From PNAI01 sp964575715 (GTDB taxonomy: Bacteria; Pseudomonadota; Alphaproteobacteria; Rhizobiales; Xanthobacteraceae): 19,278 bases of DNA. The notes below the pieces were generated by a model. The model made no database searches and had not been told where the DNA came from. It saw nothing but the letters and a program-made list of their open reading frames with translations. Location: contig CAZNSG010000291.1 of the NCBI GenBank assembly GCA_964575715.1, positions 1 to 19,278 on the forward strand. The letters are read 5' to 3'. Of the stretch, positions 8,004 through 15,878 are shown in pieces (the stretch's first letter is position 1; the number at the start of each line of letters is the position of its first letter). A program made the position numbers and the translations under genes.

Positions 8004-9482
8004 TCAACGCGAGGCACAGCCAGTTTTCTTCGCCATGATGGCTACCGGAGCTTCTGAAATCTTGCGTCCTACGATCACCATATAGGTGAAGAGGTCGCGA
8101 GCGCCGAAGGTCATCCGCTCAAGCTCAAATCCCGCCGAGTTCAAAAGGCCCGCGATATGCGTGCGGGTTGAAACCTTCGTTGGCTCGGGAGGATGCAGTT
8201 GCACATTGCGTTTCATGATGCGGTTGAGCACGAAATGCACCACGTGCAGAACGATCACCGAAAGGCCATAGACCGGCGGCCAGAACAGCACAATGCGGCC
8301 ACCCGGCCGCAGCGTGCGGTTGAATTCGCCGAGCAGCTGGCACAATTGCGCACCCTCGAAATGCTCCATCACGCCGAGATTATAAAGCCCGTCGAATTTC
8401 CGATTTAATGTGTGCAGATTGAAAATATCCGCGATGACGGTTTCGGCGGCGTCTCCGTGTAGAGACTTGTATCTCGAAATGGCCACCGGCGAGATGTCCA
8501 CCGCCGTGACCTTAGCATAACGGACGATGTCCACATCAACCTGCCCTCCCCCGCAGCCGGCGTGGACGAGCTCGGCGCCGGGATTAAACGTGGTTTTGAT
8601 GGAGGCATTCAAGCTCGGCTTGATCAGATAATCTCGATAGAAGCTTGCGATCTTGTCGTAGAGAGAACGCCCGACATCTCCGCCTTTGTCGCCCCAGTAT
8701 TGATCCCACGACTTGCGCATTTCTTGGGCATCCGGCCGCGTAGGCGCTTGCCTGTTACGGCCGGTGGCGCGCCACATCGTTGCAAGCTTCAGCGATAACC
8801 GCAGCAGCCGGATCAGGGCGCGGACCATGTGCCCGAATTTCATCTTCGAGTGGCCATAGGTGCGCGCGGGTAGGTCAATCGGAATCTCGCCGATGCGGCA
8901 GCCGCTGACATGCAGAACGGTAAGGCTCTCGAAAAAAAATTCGTAATCACGGCTATGAATCGTCTCGAACAGCGCGGGTGGAATACGGTCCAAACGATAC
9001 AAGCGGAAGGCCCCGCTCGCATCATACGGCAGGCGAAGCAAAGTCGTAGTCAGGAAATGCCCGAACTGCGTGATGAGTTTGCGCCATATATTCCAATTCT
9101 CCAGACTATTCGCGCGCAGATAGCGAGAGCCGAGCACAACATCGTAGCGTTCCGCCTCGGCGAGAAAGCGCGGAATGTCAAACGGCTGATGGGAAAAATC
9201 GGCATCGAGCGTAACGACGGTCTTGTAGCCGCTCGCCTGCGCGTGCCGTAGCGCCGTGATATGCGCGCTGCCGATCCCAAGCTTGCCCTCGCGCCGCCAG
9301 ATTCGGACCTCCGGATGGGAGTGAGTGATGGCTTCGACAAGCTCGCCAGTTCCATCCGACGAATTGTCATCCATAACGAGGATGTCCGCCGGCAATTTCA
9401 GCGCCAATATCTGCTGAAGCAAGACGTCGATGTTGCCCGCCTCGTTGTAGGTCGGAACGAAAATGACAAGATCATTCCGCAT
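8004..9482 (-). CDS. Fusion: DPM1-like GT2 glycosyltransferase + SAM methyltransferase
   Basis: One open frame encodes two enzymes. Residues about 1-240 are a dolichol-phosphate-mannose-synthase-like GT2 domain with IFVPTYNEAGNI at the start, MDDNSSDGT (37-45), the DxD motif in TLDADFSH (91-98) and GSRY (118-121). The C-terminal transmembrane part of some DPM synthases is missing. After a linker rich in Arg and Pro, residues about 256-490 form a class I methyltransferase with VHAGCGGGQ (306-314) and VDISPVAI (328-335). The first half probably transfers a sugar to or from polyprenyl phosphate, and the second methylates a product or lipid-linked intermediate. ATG 9482 is chosen for MRNDLVIF; ATG 9491 adds MCC and cannot be excluded. 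The start overlaps the upstream SDR gene by 11-20 bases, so the two are coupled. Confidence 0.85.
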   Translation of the reverse strand: MRNDLVIFVPTYNEAGNIDVLLQQILALKLPADILVMDDNSSDGTGELVEAITHSHPEVRIWRREGKLGIGSAHITALRHAQASGYKTVVTLDADFSHQPFDIPRFLAEAERYDVVLGSRYLRANSLENWNIWRKLITQFGHFLTTTLLRLPYDASGAFRLYRLDRIPPALFETIHSRDYEFFFESLTVLHVSGCRIGEIPIDLPARTYGHSKMKFGHMVRALIRLLRLSLKLATMWRATGRNRQAPTRPDAQEMRKSWDQYWGDKGGDVGRSLYDKIASFYRDYLIKPSLNASIKTTFNPGAELVHAGCGGGQVDVDIVRYAKVTAVDISPVAISRYKSLHGDAAETVIADIFNLHTLNRKFDGLYNLGVMEHFEGAQLCQLLGEFNRTLRPGGRIVLFWPPVYGLSVIVLHVVHFVLNRIMKRNVQLHPPEPTKVSTRTHIAGLLNSAGFELERMTFGARDLFTYMVIVGRKISEAPVAIMAKKTGCASR

Positions 9483-10425
9483 GCAACACATCCATCTCCA
9501 AGCGCACCATCATATCGACCAGATTATCAAACGAGACTTCTGGCTTCCAGCCGGTGACCGCGCGCAACCGGCTCGCGTCACCTTGGAAGGGAACTTGCCG
9601 GTTGGCTCGTTGAAGGACTGACGGTGTCTCCGTCACGTATTCCCGATAGTTCATGCTCAAGGCCGAGAACGCGCGTTCCGCGAATTGACGCACAGTATGA
9701 AGTTCCCCACTTGCAACAACGAATTCACCGGGTGCGTCCATTTGCAGGATCGCGTGCATGGCCCGCACAACGTCTCCAGCATAAGTCCAATCCACTTGAA
9801 CGTCCAGGCGGCCGAGCTCCACGCTCGATCTCTTTCCACGATGAATGTCGACCACCGCCTGCACTATCTTCCGTGTCACGAATTTATCCGCTCGGCGTGG
9901 CGACTCGTGATTGTAGAGTATTCCAGTGCTGAAAAATACATTGCGTTCCTGCCGATAGAGCCGCCCGATCCCAATCCCGGCAGCCTTCGTCACACCATAG
10001 GCGCAGACCGGCGCGAATAGCGTGTCCTCATTCTGCGGTGCGCGCCGAGGATTTCCGAAGATGAGCGAAGACGCCGCATAAAAGACGCGGCTTTGCTGAC
10101 CCATGTTCGCCACTGCTTCTAGAACGTTCAACAGGCCGACGCAGTGGACTTTGTAGCTATAGTCGAACAGTTGCGACAGCGTCTCCGTATTCTCCTGCGA
10201 GGAGTGGTGGTACGCGGCGAGATAATAAATCTCGTTCGGCCGCTCGGCCGCGATCAGGCTCGCAACGGCATCCACATCGAGCACATCAAAAGCTGTTTGT
10301 TTTTCCCCAGCCGAAACCAAGTCGCGTCCAGCACTGATGACCCTGTATTCCAAGGTTTTGAGATAATTGCGGAGATAGAAACCATCCTGCCCATAAGCCC
10401 CGATGATAAGAGCGCTGCGTTGCAT
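9472..10425 (-). CDS. GDP-mannose 4,6-dehydratase-like SDR with altered active site
   Basis: About 317 aa, clearly of the Gmd branch of extended SDRs. It has IIGAYGQDGFYL at the start and GILYNHESPRR, nearly identical to the Gmd signature. The Tyr/Lys pair is kept in YGVTK. At the position of ASTSELYGN in the true Gmd it has AASSLIFGN, so the catalytic Thr is Ser and the catalytic Glu is Leu. That Glu serves as a base/acid in dehydration, so this protein may be an epimerase or reductase on a GDP-sugar rather than a dehydratase; this is inference. The ATG at 10425 is chosen over the GTG two codons earlier. It sits 20 bases after the methyltransferase stop and overlaps the fusion gene downstream, so it is a middle member of the operon. 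Confidence 0.85.
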   Translation of the reverse strand: MQRSALIIGAYGQDGFYLRNYLKTLEYRVISAGRDLVSAGEKQTAFDVLDVDAVASLIAAERPNEIYYLAAYHHSSQENTETLSQLFDYSYKVHCVGLLNVLEAVANMGQQSRVFYAASSLIFGNPRRAPQNEDTLFAPVCAYGVTKAAGIGIGRLYRQERNVFFSTGILYNHESPRRADKFVTRKIVQAVVDIHRGKRSSVELGRLDVQVDWTYAGDVVRAMHAILQMDAPGEFVVASGELHTVRQFAERAFSALSMNYREYVTETPSVLQRANRQVPFQGDASRLRAVTGWKPEVSFDNLVDMMVRLEMDVLHAE

Positions 10426-10445
10426 GATCACACCACCATCCGCCG

Positions 10446-11681
10446 CTAGCGCTGCTTCGCAGTGACGATCTCGAATTTAGGAAGCGGAAACACCAGCGCT
10501 CCCCCTTGTTCGAGGAAATGCCGTTCGCGTGCAACGAAATTATCGTGGAAGTGCCAGGGTAGTACGAAATAATAATCCGGATTCTGGGCGCGCGACTCAT
10601 CCTCAGAAATGATGGGGATCGCGCTGCCCGGCGTACGGCATCCAAATTTCGTCGGATTGCGATCGGCAATCGCCGAAATGAGATCGGCCTTAATGCCGAA
10701 GTATTGCAACAGGGTATTGCCCTTGGTCGACGCGCCATAGCCGTGCACCAGTCGTCCTTCCCGCTTGGATTGGATCAGAAAATCGCGGACGCGCGCACGA
10801 ATGTCCGAGATGCTTTGTCGTAGACGAATGAGCGGCCCTGCGCCCTGATAACCCTGGACTTGCTCCCGCCGCAGCAGCACATCAACGGCTGCGCCAATCG
10901 TCTTATGCGGACCATCGCGGTGGCCGACGATGACCCGGATACTACCGCCGTTGACATCGATGAGACTGGCGTCGATGACGCGAAGCCCATTGCGCTCCAT
11001 CAGTAACTTGATTTGCGATAGGCCGTAATACTCAAGATGCTCATGGCAGATAGTATCGAACGATAGGTTGCTCACCATGGTCGGTAGATAACTCTGCTCG
11101 AGCACCCAAATACCGTCGGGAGCGAGGATATCGCGGATGTCCTGCACAAACGCATTCGGATCCGGTAGATCGTAAAACATCGCAATGCTGGTGACAAACC
11201 GCGCCTTCGAACTTGGCATTATGGAACGGAATGTTTCGGCTGTGAAGAAATCGGCAACGGTTAGAATGCCCGGCTGGTAATATTGCTTGAAGAGATTGAT
11301 AGTCGGATCAATACCTATACGGACTAAGCCTGACGTCCGGTAGAAGCCGAGCGTCGTTCCATCGTTGCTGCCAATATCGAGTACGACGTCGCCCTTATGT
11401 GGCGTGACGCGAGACAAGACCTCGGCCACAAGCCCGGAGAGGTGTGCGACCATCGACTCATTAAGCCCCGATCGGTAGCCATAAGTTTGGCGAAAAAGAT
11501 CATCCTGCCGGAAATTGTGCCGCAATTGCACGAGCGAACATTCAGCGCACTGCACCAATTCGAGCGGCATCGGTGCGGGGTCGGCTTCCCCCTGCCTCGG
11601 AAACACGCCGCATGAGACCAAAGAGCCGAGATCGATGATCGTGGAGAGATCACCGCATCCACAGATTCGACATTTGTTGAT
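10446..11681 (-). CDS. Zinc-binding SAM C-methyltransferase-like protein, start codon unclear
   Basis: A methyltransferase of the Methyltransf_13/14 architecture known from sugar C-methyltransferases. It has an N-terminal zinc-binding module, a central SAM domain (VLDIGSNDGTT) and a C-terminal domain with HGYGASTKGNTLLQY. Some members methylate 4-keto-deoxysugar nucleotides, which suits the SDR next door. The first usable start is TTG at 11621, but the frame is open farther upstream. There it encodes KCRICGCGDLSTIIDLGS, the first zinc cysteines and the typical family N-terminus. No ATG, GTG or TTG exists in that part before the in-frame TAA at 11745-11747. The natural start position would be the ATC at 11681 (ATC AAC AAA TGT), one base from ATG. 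Either a rare ATC or CTG start is used, the start is lost, or a base is wrong. Started at TTG it is 391 aa and lacks half the zinc site. Confidence 0.8.
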   Translation of the reverse strand: MNKCRICGCGDLSTIIDLGSLVSCGVFPRQGEADPAPMPLELVQCAECSLVQLRHNFRQDDLFRQTYGYRSGLNESMVAHLSGLVAEVLSRVTPHKGDVVLDIGSNDGTTLGFYRTSGLVRIGIDPTINLFKQYYQPGILTVADFFTAETFRSIMPSSKARFVTSIAMFYDLPDPNAFVQDIRDILAPDGIWVLEQSYLPTMVSNLSFDTICHEHLEYYGLSQIKLLMERNGLRVIDASLIDVNGGSIRVIVGHRDGPHKTIGAAVDVLLRREQVQGYQGAGPLIRLRQSISDIRARVRDFLIQSKREGRLVHGYGASTKGNTLLQYFGIKADLISAIADRNPTKFGCRTPGSAIPIISEDESRAQNPDYYFVLPWHFHDNFVARERHFLEQGGALVFPLPKFEIVTAKQR

Positions 11682-11967
11682 GGAGGTAAACAGTTTGCAC
11701 CCGATTAGCTGGACGGTCCGGTTATTTAGATGTTGCAGGCAGCTTTACTACTTACATACGCAGCCGAGCCATTGTACTCGACTCTCTATCGGAAGGCCAA
11801 AAACAGCATGTGTTTGATGGGTGATTTTGGCGATAGAAGTTTGTCGGAAAGCGATTATTTGATCAGGACTTCAGCAACGCAGATTTTACGGAGCGTGTTT
11901 AGGCCGAGAACGAACAGCAAGCGCGGCGGCCGTGTTTTTTGAGGCAATCTTTTACAGCTGAATACAT
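11682..11967. other. 286 bases without a recognisable gene
   Basis: This AT-richer stretch lies between the start-less methyltransferase and the gmd stump. A 70-aa plus-strand frame (11730-11942) resembles nothing I know. No terminator with a clear T run was found. It probably contains decayed sequence from the gene whose first codons survive at 11968-12051. Confidence 0.5.
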
Positions 11968-12051
11968 TTATCTCATCTCATCGGCAATCATTTGATCGGA
12001 AAGATACGCACCATCATGCTTAACCGCTCCGACGATCAATGCACGCCGCAT
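11968..12051 (-). pseudogene. Stump of a Gmd-like SDR gene, first 27 codons
   Basis: On the minus strand, starting 15 bases after the upstream methyltransferase stop, is an ATG followed by MRRALIVGAVKHDGAYLSD and eight more codons to a TAA. It matches the N-terminus of Gmd-type proteins: compare VALITGATGQDGAYLAE in the intact gmd and ALIIGAYGQDGFYLRN in the paralogue at 10425. The central GQ of GATGQDG has become KH, so even the nucleotide loop is damaged. The rest of the gene is gone. It lies in correct operon position and orientation, as if a third gmd-like gene once sat between the two methyltransferases. Confidence 0.65.
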
Positions 12052-12066
12052 GCCCGATCCATGCAA

Positions 12067-12945
12067 TCAGTTTCCGGCTTTACGAGCGTACAGAACCAAC
12101 TCACCGCTCATATCAAGTGGTATCATCCTGTGCGCCAAAAGTTTTGAGTTTAGAACCGGCGACAAGAGCTTGCCGACCGAATAGCGATTGAAGCTGCGGG
12201 ACAAGGAAGACAATTCAAAATATTGCCTATAAATACCGTGTGTTATCGGCACCAAGTTTACCCGCGCAAGCAATCGTTCCAATGTACGGCGCGAAAAATA
12301 GAGGAGATGCATTCCTTGGAACCACCACCAATTCTTCCCAAGCAGCCGCGCCATCCAGCTCTCAACGTCGCCAGTATACAATGCAATGATGCCATTTAGT
12401 TTCAGCGCCCTAGACGCCGCCTCAAGCTCTACGAGTGGATCCTCAAGATGTTCAATGACGCCCCACATTGTCAGAACATCGTATTCGTTATTCAGCTGCA
12501 TTAAACTCAGCGGCTGGCGATACACCTTATGTCGCTGACTGGCTATATCAGCTGCCCACCGTGATAATTCGACGCCTTCAACAGAATAATACTTTGCCGC
12601 CGCGTCCAAAAAGAAACCGGTTGCACATCCCACATCAAGCAGTTTGCCGCCGGCTGCATGCTTTCGAAGCTGCAAAACTGAATACTCGGCAGTCCTCTGT
12701 CGCTGACGTGCGGAGCCCAAATACACATCGTCGACATTGTCGGTATACGCAGCACCAAGCTGCGGCATCGGATTGGTGAAAATCATTCCACAGCTGCATT
12801 TGACGATTTGAAATGTCTTCCGTGTGTGCGGTGAAAAATCGTAATTTACGCTCGGTAAATCATCACCAAGCTCATCTGCATACAGAATTTCGTGATTAGT
12901 CGAATCGCACACGCAACATTTCACCGTCCGTTTCTTTAGGCTCAC
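12067..12945 (-). CDS. Zinc-ribbon class I SAM methyltransferase
   Basis: About 292 aa. The N-terminus has a probable zinc site, CCVC (10-13) and CSCG (50-53). A class I SAM domain follows with LLDVGCATGFFL (102-113), GVELS at the end of strand 2, and MWGVIEHLEDP (about 164-174). The C-terminal NWWWFQGMHLLYFSRRTL is typical of the Methyltransf_23 group of lipopolysaccharide and capsule loci. The frame is open upstream to 13137, but that part overlaps transposon debris. The GTG at 12945 is chosen because GAGGG lies 8 bases before it and the zinc cysteines follow directly. The target sugar is unknown. It is the first gene of the minus-strand operon, and its promoter would lie in the transposon-derived sequence upstream. 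Confidence 0.82.
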   Translation of the reverse strand: MSLKKRTVKCCVCDSTNHEILYADELGDDLPSVNYDFSPHTRKTFQIVKCSCGMIFTNPMPQLGAAYTDNVDDVYLGSARQRQRTAEYSVLQLRKHAAGGKLLDVGCATGFFLDAAAKYYSVEGVELSRWAADIASQRHKVYRQPLSLMQLNNEYDVLTMWGVIEHLEDPLVELEAASRALKLNGIIALYTGDVESWMARLLGKNWWWFQGMHLLYFSRRTLERLLARVNLVPITHGIYRQYFELSSLSRSFNRYSVGKLLSPVLNSKLLAHRMIPLDMSGELVLYARKAGN

Positions 12946-13121
12946 GAGACTGCCCTCACTTTGATGCTTTCGATCAAATTGATCTTGGCCGGGTTTCCCT
13001 GGATGTCTCCCGAGCTGGCGCGAATATTCCCCTATTTTGGCCATCCTGCAAGACAGAAGGGAGTTTCGGACGGCTACTGCCAACTCAGACAACTCGAACG
13101 GCGGTCGAGGGGCTGATCTGG

Positions 13122-13350
13122 CTATTTTCCCTGGCATTGGGGTCCGCTCTTCCCGTCGGTTGCCTCGAACGCATGGCCATCTGGCATCTCACGCTGGCGC
13201 TGGGGTTGCTGCGGCCGGAGCTCCGCGATCAGCCGTAAAATCTCCTGGAACATTTGCCGCGGGATCGCGACCTCGGTCATTTTGAAGGCGATATAACGGT
13301 CGTAGCGCACGACCTTCGCGCCGATCTTGATCAGCTTCTCCTTCAGGCTG
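13122..13350 (-). mobile_element. IS1380-family transposase, C-terminal fragment
   Basis: The minus-strand frame reads SLKEKLIKIGAKVVRYDRY, then IAFKMTEVAIPRQMF, EILRLIAELR, a Gln/Pro-rich tail and a TAG stop. I recognise this as the usual C-terminus of IS1380-family DDE transposases. The catalytic core and both inverted repeats are missing, so it is dead. At its upstream end it runs straight into a fragment that resembles another IS family. It separates the minus-strand operon from the membrane protein at 13659. Family assignment is from memory of the motif. Confidence 0.6.
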
Positions 13351-13417
13351 GAGCGCTGCGAAGAGCATCGTAGTGCTTGTAATCGTGAGTCATGGTGGCG
13401 ACGCGGCGGCTTTGAAG
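13351..13417 (-). mobile_element. Short IS630-family transposase fragment (possible)
   Basis: The minus strand encodes LQSRRVATMTHDYKH and, after a frame change, TMLFAAL. Together they resemble the conserved block TMTHDYKRHGTTTLFAAL of IS630-family transposases. Only about 65 bases remain. They join the IS1380-like fragment directly, so the junction is a recombination scar between two unrelated insertion sequences. The match is short and needs a database comparison. Confidence 0.4.
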
Positions 13418-13576
13418 CACAACGTCAATACATTGTTGGTGCTACCGGACGAGCTGGCCACACTGGCTAATGCCATCGGCCGGTTGTCTATCATCCTCGA
13501 CATGCAGCGCAAATTTGGGGCCGCGTGGCCACAAATCGTTGAATATGAATATTCCACCATGTATGTTAGACGCGAA
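13418..13576 (+). pseudogene. Possible GT4 glycosyltransferase C-terminal remnant
   Basis: A plus-strand frame (open 13373-13696) includes HNVNTLLVLPDELATLANAI, then GRL and FGAAWPQIVEYEYS. This resembles the end of GT4 glycosyltransferases: a loop like GVNGLLV-P, then LA-AI-RL, then a basic helix with G-A-G and an EFS/EFT element. The conserved Gly-Leu pair and catalytic Glu are not evident and no upstream domain exists, so it would be a relic. It could also be chance similarity; the frame runs on to 13696, past the start of the membrane protein gene. Confidence 0.35.
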
Positions 13577-13658
13577 GCGGTCGCGCTTAATGACCGGCAG
13601 CTCTCACGGCTGCGTCGCGGTAATGGCCAATTCCAAATGAAAATCGAAGAGCGTTCGC

Positions 13659-15623
13659 ATGGTGCCTGTAACAATTTGGCAAGCCATGAGATTTGACGTA
13701 AGCGGCAATCAACTGCCTGCACTGTTCTTTGTGACCGCATTGGTCGCGAACCATTCCGTATTCCGTCTCGGTGCCATGTCGCCGGCTTGGATATTCTTAC
13801 TTCTTGTTGCTGTTATCAGCGTCGCGATTCTGGTTCCCCATCTGGACATTCCAGGTACCGTACGCGCTCCTCTGAACCGCTTGAGCGTCCTCATCGGACT
13901 GGCGATTGGGGCGCCGGCTGCGGCAAGCCTGCTACTCGGCTGGAACCGTGAATTTCCCTTCAGCGGCGATCAGTCGTCTCACGTCAAGCAGGCCTTTTAT
14001 ATGGCTTACTGGTGGTCACAACCGATCGGCACGCCGGCTGTTGGGATTCTCGGACGGACGCTCGGCTTCGAAGCCCTCTACGAGTTGCTCGCAAAGCCTT
14101 GGCAGTTGCTTTGGTCGCGCGCCGTTATTCTCGCTGTCATTCTGATTGTAACGTGGCAATGCTATCGGCGCGCAGCTACAATCTGGACGGTCGCCTTTGC
14201 GTCCGTAGTATTCGTCGCATGGGGTGCATTCGAGCATTCGATCTATCAGCGCTATCCCGGCGCGGGCTATGTGCTCGATCTGCCGTTTGTCGTGCCGGCA
14301 TTCCTTACCGGTAATGCGGATTTGTCAGGCCGTATTCCGAATATCGCTGCCGTGGCCGTGTGGCTGTTCGTCTTGCGGCCCTTGCTCTTGCGGCGCTGGC
14401 CCGACGTGTCGATTCTGCCGGCGGCGGCCTTTCTGTTCTGGCAGAAGGACGTCCTTTATTACCTCGACTCTACTTATCTCGAGCCGTGGGCCTTTGTCTT
14501 CACGTTCATGGCGGTCGAACTTGTGGTCGCCCACGGACGCCAAGGCACGCCGCTGGCCTGCTTGATGGTCGGTGCGGCGGCTTGCTTCAAGGAGCCGTTC
14601 ATCTTGGCCTTGCCATTTGTTTGGCTGACGGGCCTTTGGCCGTGGACGTCGTTGCGCGATGCGTTCCGGCTATCGGTGACGGCGTTCGCGGGCGGCTTTC
14701 CGTTTGTCTTTTATTATTTCGCGCGGAAAAGCATCGATGTGTCGGAATTTGGCTTTAACCGCACTTACGATTTCTTGTTCTCATCGGAAGCATTTCTCGC
14801 TTACAGCCAAGAGTTTCTTCATCGCATGGCCGTCGCATTTCCAGGGCCAAGCGCGATCGCAGCGATCGCCGCGCTTGCCGCGATCCCGTTCCTGCTTTGC
14901 TACGCGATCCGCGGGCGATACCAATTATTGTGTCTCGTTGCCGCCGGCGCGGCGTCGATCCTATTCTTTGCATTTGATGATTTGACGCAAGGCTGGCCCG
15001 GATATTTCCGCTTCTTCCTACCCGCCTTGCCGTTTCTTGCCGCCGGTGTCGTCGCGTTCGGCTATTTCCTGACGCCACGGAATGCGCTGATCGCAAGCAT
15101 TGCCGTGCTGATCCTGCAATCCTACAGCGCCTATGTTGCGGTCGCGCGTTCCGCCGGTCCCGGATCGGGCCGCAATTTCGTGGAGCATTATGACGCCGCA
15201 CTTGTATTCCCCATCAAGTTGCTGCTGGCCGAAGCCCGGCGCATGGGCTACCTGCCAACGCGCGCCACGGTTATCGCCAATCAGCCGGACTTCACCGTCC
15301 GGTCCGTGCCGGGGATCGACGTCGCATTCGGGCCGCTAGGCGAGCTTTATTGCGCCTGCAATGCCCAGCACCCGTATGTAATGGCGTTGTTCGTTCGCTA
15401 CGCCAATCTGAGCGCGCGATTCTCCGACGGCGTGACGGCCGACGCCGGAGTTTTTACTGCCGACGCCGGAGTTTTTGCCCCCTTCTACTACGAACGCGAC
15501 AAAATCTGGCGGGAGAACCGGGCCGCGCGACCCGCCTGCCTTGTCCGGCTTCGCCAAACCTGCGCGCACGTGATCGAGCGCCGGGAAGGCGGCGAAATCG
15601 TCGGCGCGTTAGGCCTTCGCTGA
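13659..15623 (+). CDS. Polytopic membrane protein, possible GT-C glycosyltransferase
   Basis: A 654-aa protein with about ten or more hydrophobic helices, beginning around PAWIFLLLVAVISVAILVP and ending near residue 500. A soluble C-terminal part of roughly 150 residues follows. The first large periplasmic loop contains FSGDQSSHVKQAFYMAYWW. An acidic residue near the end of helix 1 is typical of GT-C enzymes that use polyprenyl-phosphate sugars. I therefore suggest a GT-C or Wzy-like role in assembling or decorating the polysaccharide, without a family match I can name. The start is uncertain: ATG 13659 gives the longest form, and ATG 13686 or 13779 are possible. A 7-residue tandem duplication lies near the C-terminus. 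GC content is high, unlike the AT-richer sequence on both sides. It is followed by a GT2 stump on the same strand. Confidence 0.65.
   Translation: MVPVTIWQAMRFDVSGNQLPALFFVTALVANHSVFRLGAMSPAWIFLLLVAVISVAILVPHLDIPGTVRAPLNRLSVLIGLAIGAPAAASLLLGWNREFPFSGDQSSHVKQAFYMAYWWSQPIGTPAVGILGRTLGFEALYELLAKPWQLLWSRAVILAVILIVTWQCYRRAATIWTVAFASVVFVAWGAFEHSIYQRYPGAGYVLDLPFVVPAFLTGNADLSGRIPNIAAVAVWLFVLRPLLLRRWPDVSILPAAAFLFWQKDVLYYLDSTYLEPWAFVFTFMAVELVVAHGRQGTPLACLMVGAAACFKEPFILALPFVWLTGLWPWTSLRDAFRLSVTAFAGGFPFVFYYFARKSIDVSEFGFNRTYDFLFSSEAFLAYSQEFLHRMAVAFPGPSAIAAIAALAAIPFLLCYAIRGRYQLLCLVAAGAASILFFAFDDLTQGWPGYFRFFLPALPFLAAGVVAFGYFLTPRNALIASIAVLILQSYSAYVAVARSAGPGSGRNFVEHYDAALVFPIKLLLAEARRMGYLPTRATVIANQPDFTVRSVPGIDVAFGPLGELYCACNAQHPYVMALFVRYANLSARFSDGVTADAGVFTADAGVFAPFYYERDKIWRENRAARPACLVRLRQTCAHVIERREGGEIVGALGLR
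15438..15479 (+). repeat. In-frame 21-base tandem duplication
   Basis: The unit GCCGACGCCGGAGTTTTTACT at 15438-15458 is followed by a second copy at 15459-15479 whose first 18 bases are identical. It adds seven residues (ADAGVFT, then ADAGVFA) near the C-terminus of the membrane protein without breaking the frame. The near identity suggests a recent slippage event. Confidence 0.85.
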
Positions 15624-15714
15624 CCGATTTGGCAGAAAGCCCCCGAACGCATTGCGAGCATCCTTGCTGTTCTGTTAAAAAGTATCCGGCCGCCCGTCGG
15701 GAGAGGCGAGGATT

Positions 15715-15825
15715 TCGAAATTTGGCGACATGATGCCGCTCCGGCAGCGAATAGGTATCCATCTTCGAATATTGTGTTATCGCGTCGCCGCAGCGTGCGG
15801 CATCGGGCAGACATTACAAAGATAG
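15715..15825 (+). pseudogene. C-terminal stump of a GT2 glycosyltransferase
   Basis: The plus-strand frame ending at TAG 15823-15825 encodes KFGDMMPLRQRIGIHLRI, then LCYRVAAACGIGQ and a short tail. The intact GT2 gene at 5786-6601 ends FGPMMPLRQRMKIHLRI, then VCYGAVAACGFG. I count 21 identities in 29 aligned residues, and DNA similarity is also visible around the MMPLRQR codons. The rest of the gene is absent; an in-frame stop lies at 15676-15678. It points the other way from the intact copy and lies about 100 bases after the membrane protein stop. Confidence 0.75.
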
Positions 15826-15878
15826 CCTTTGGCTACAAGGTAAATACCAATTCCCGCCTGCTCAAATCAGACACGCCA

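Noticed and set aside
12946..13137. 64-residue N-terminal extension of the zinc-ribbon methyltransferase
   Set aside because: It runs into transposon debris, and the GTG at 12945 has a good ribosome site just before the zinc cysteines.
15454..15762. Minus-strand frame starting MDTYS, like the first residues of the flippase (MDTYN)
   Set aside because: Similarity stops after four residues; the region is better explained by the plus-strand GT2 stump on the other strand.
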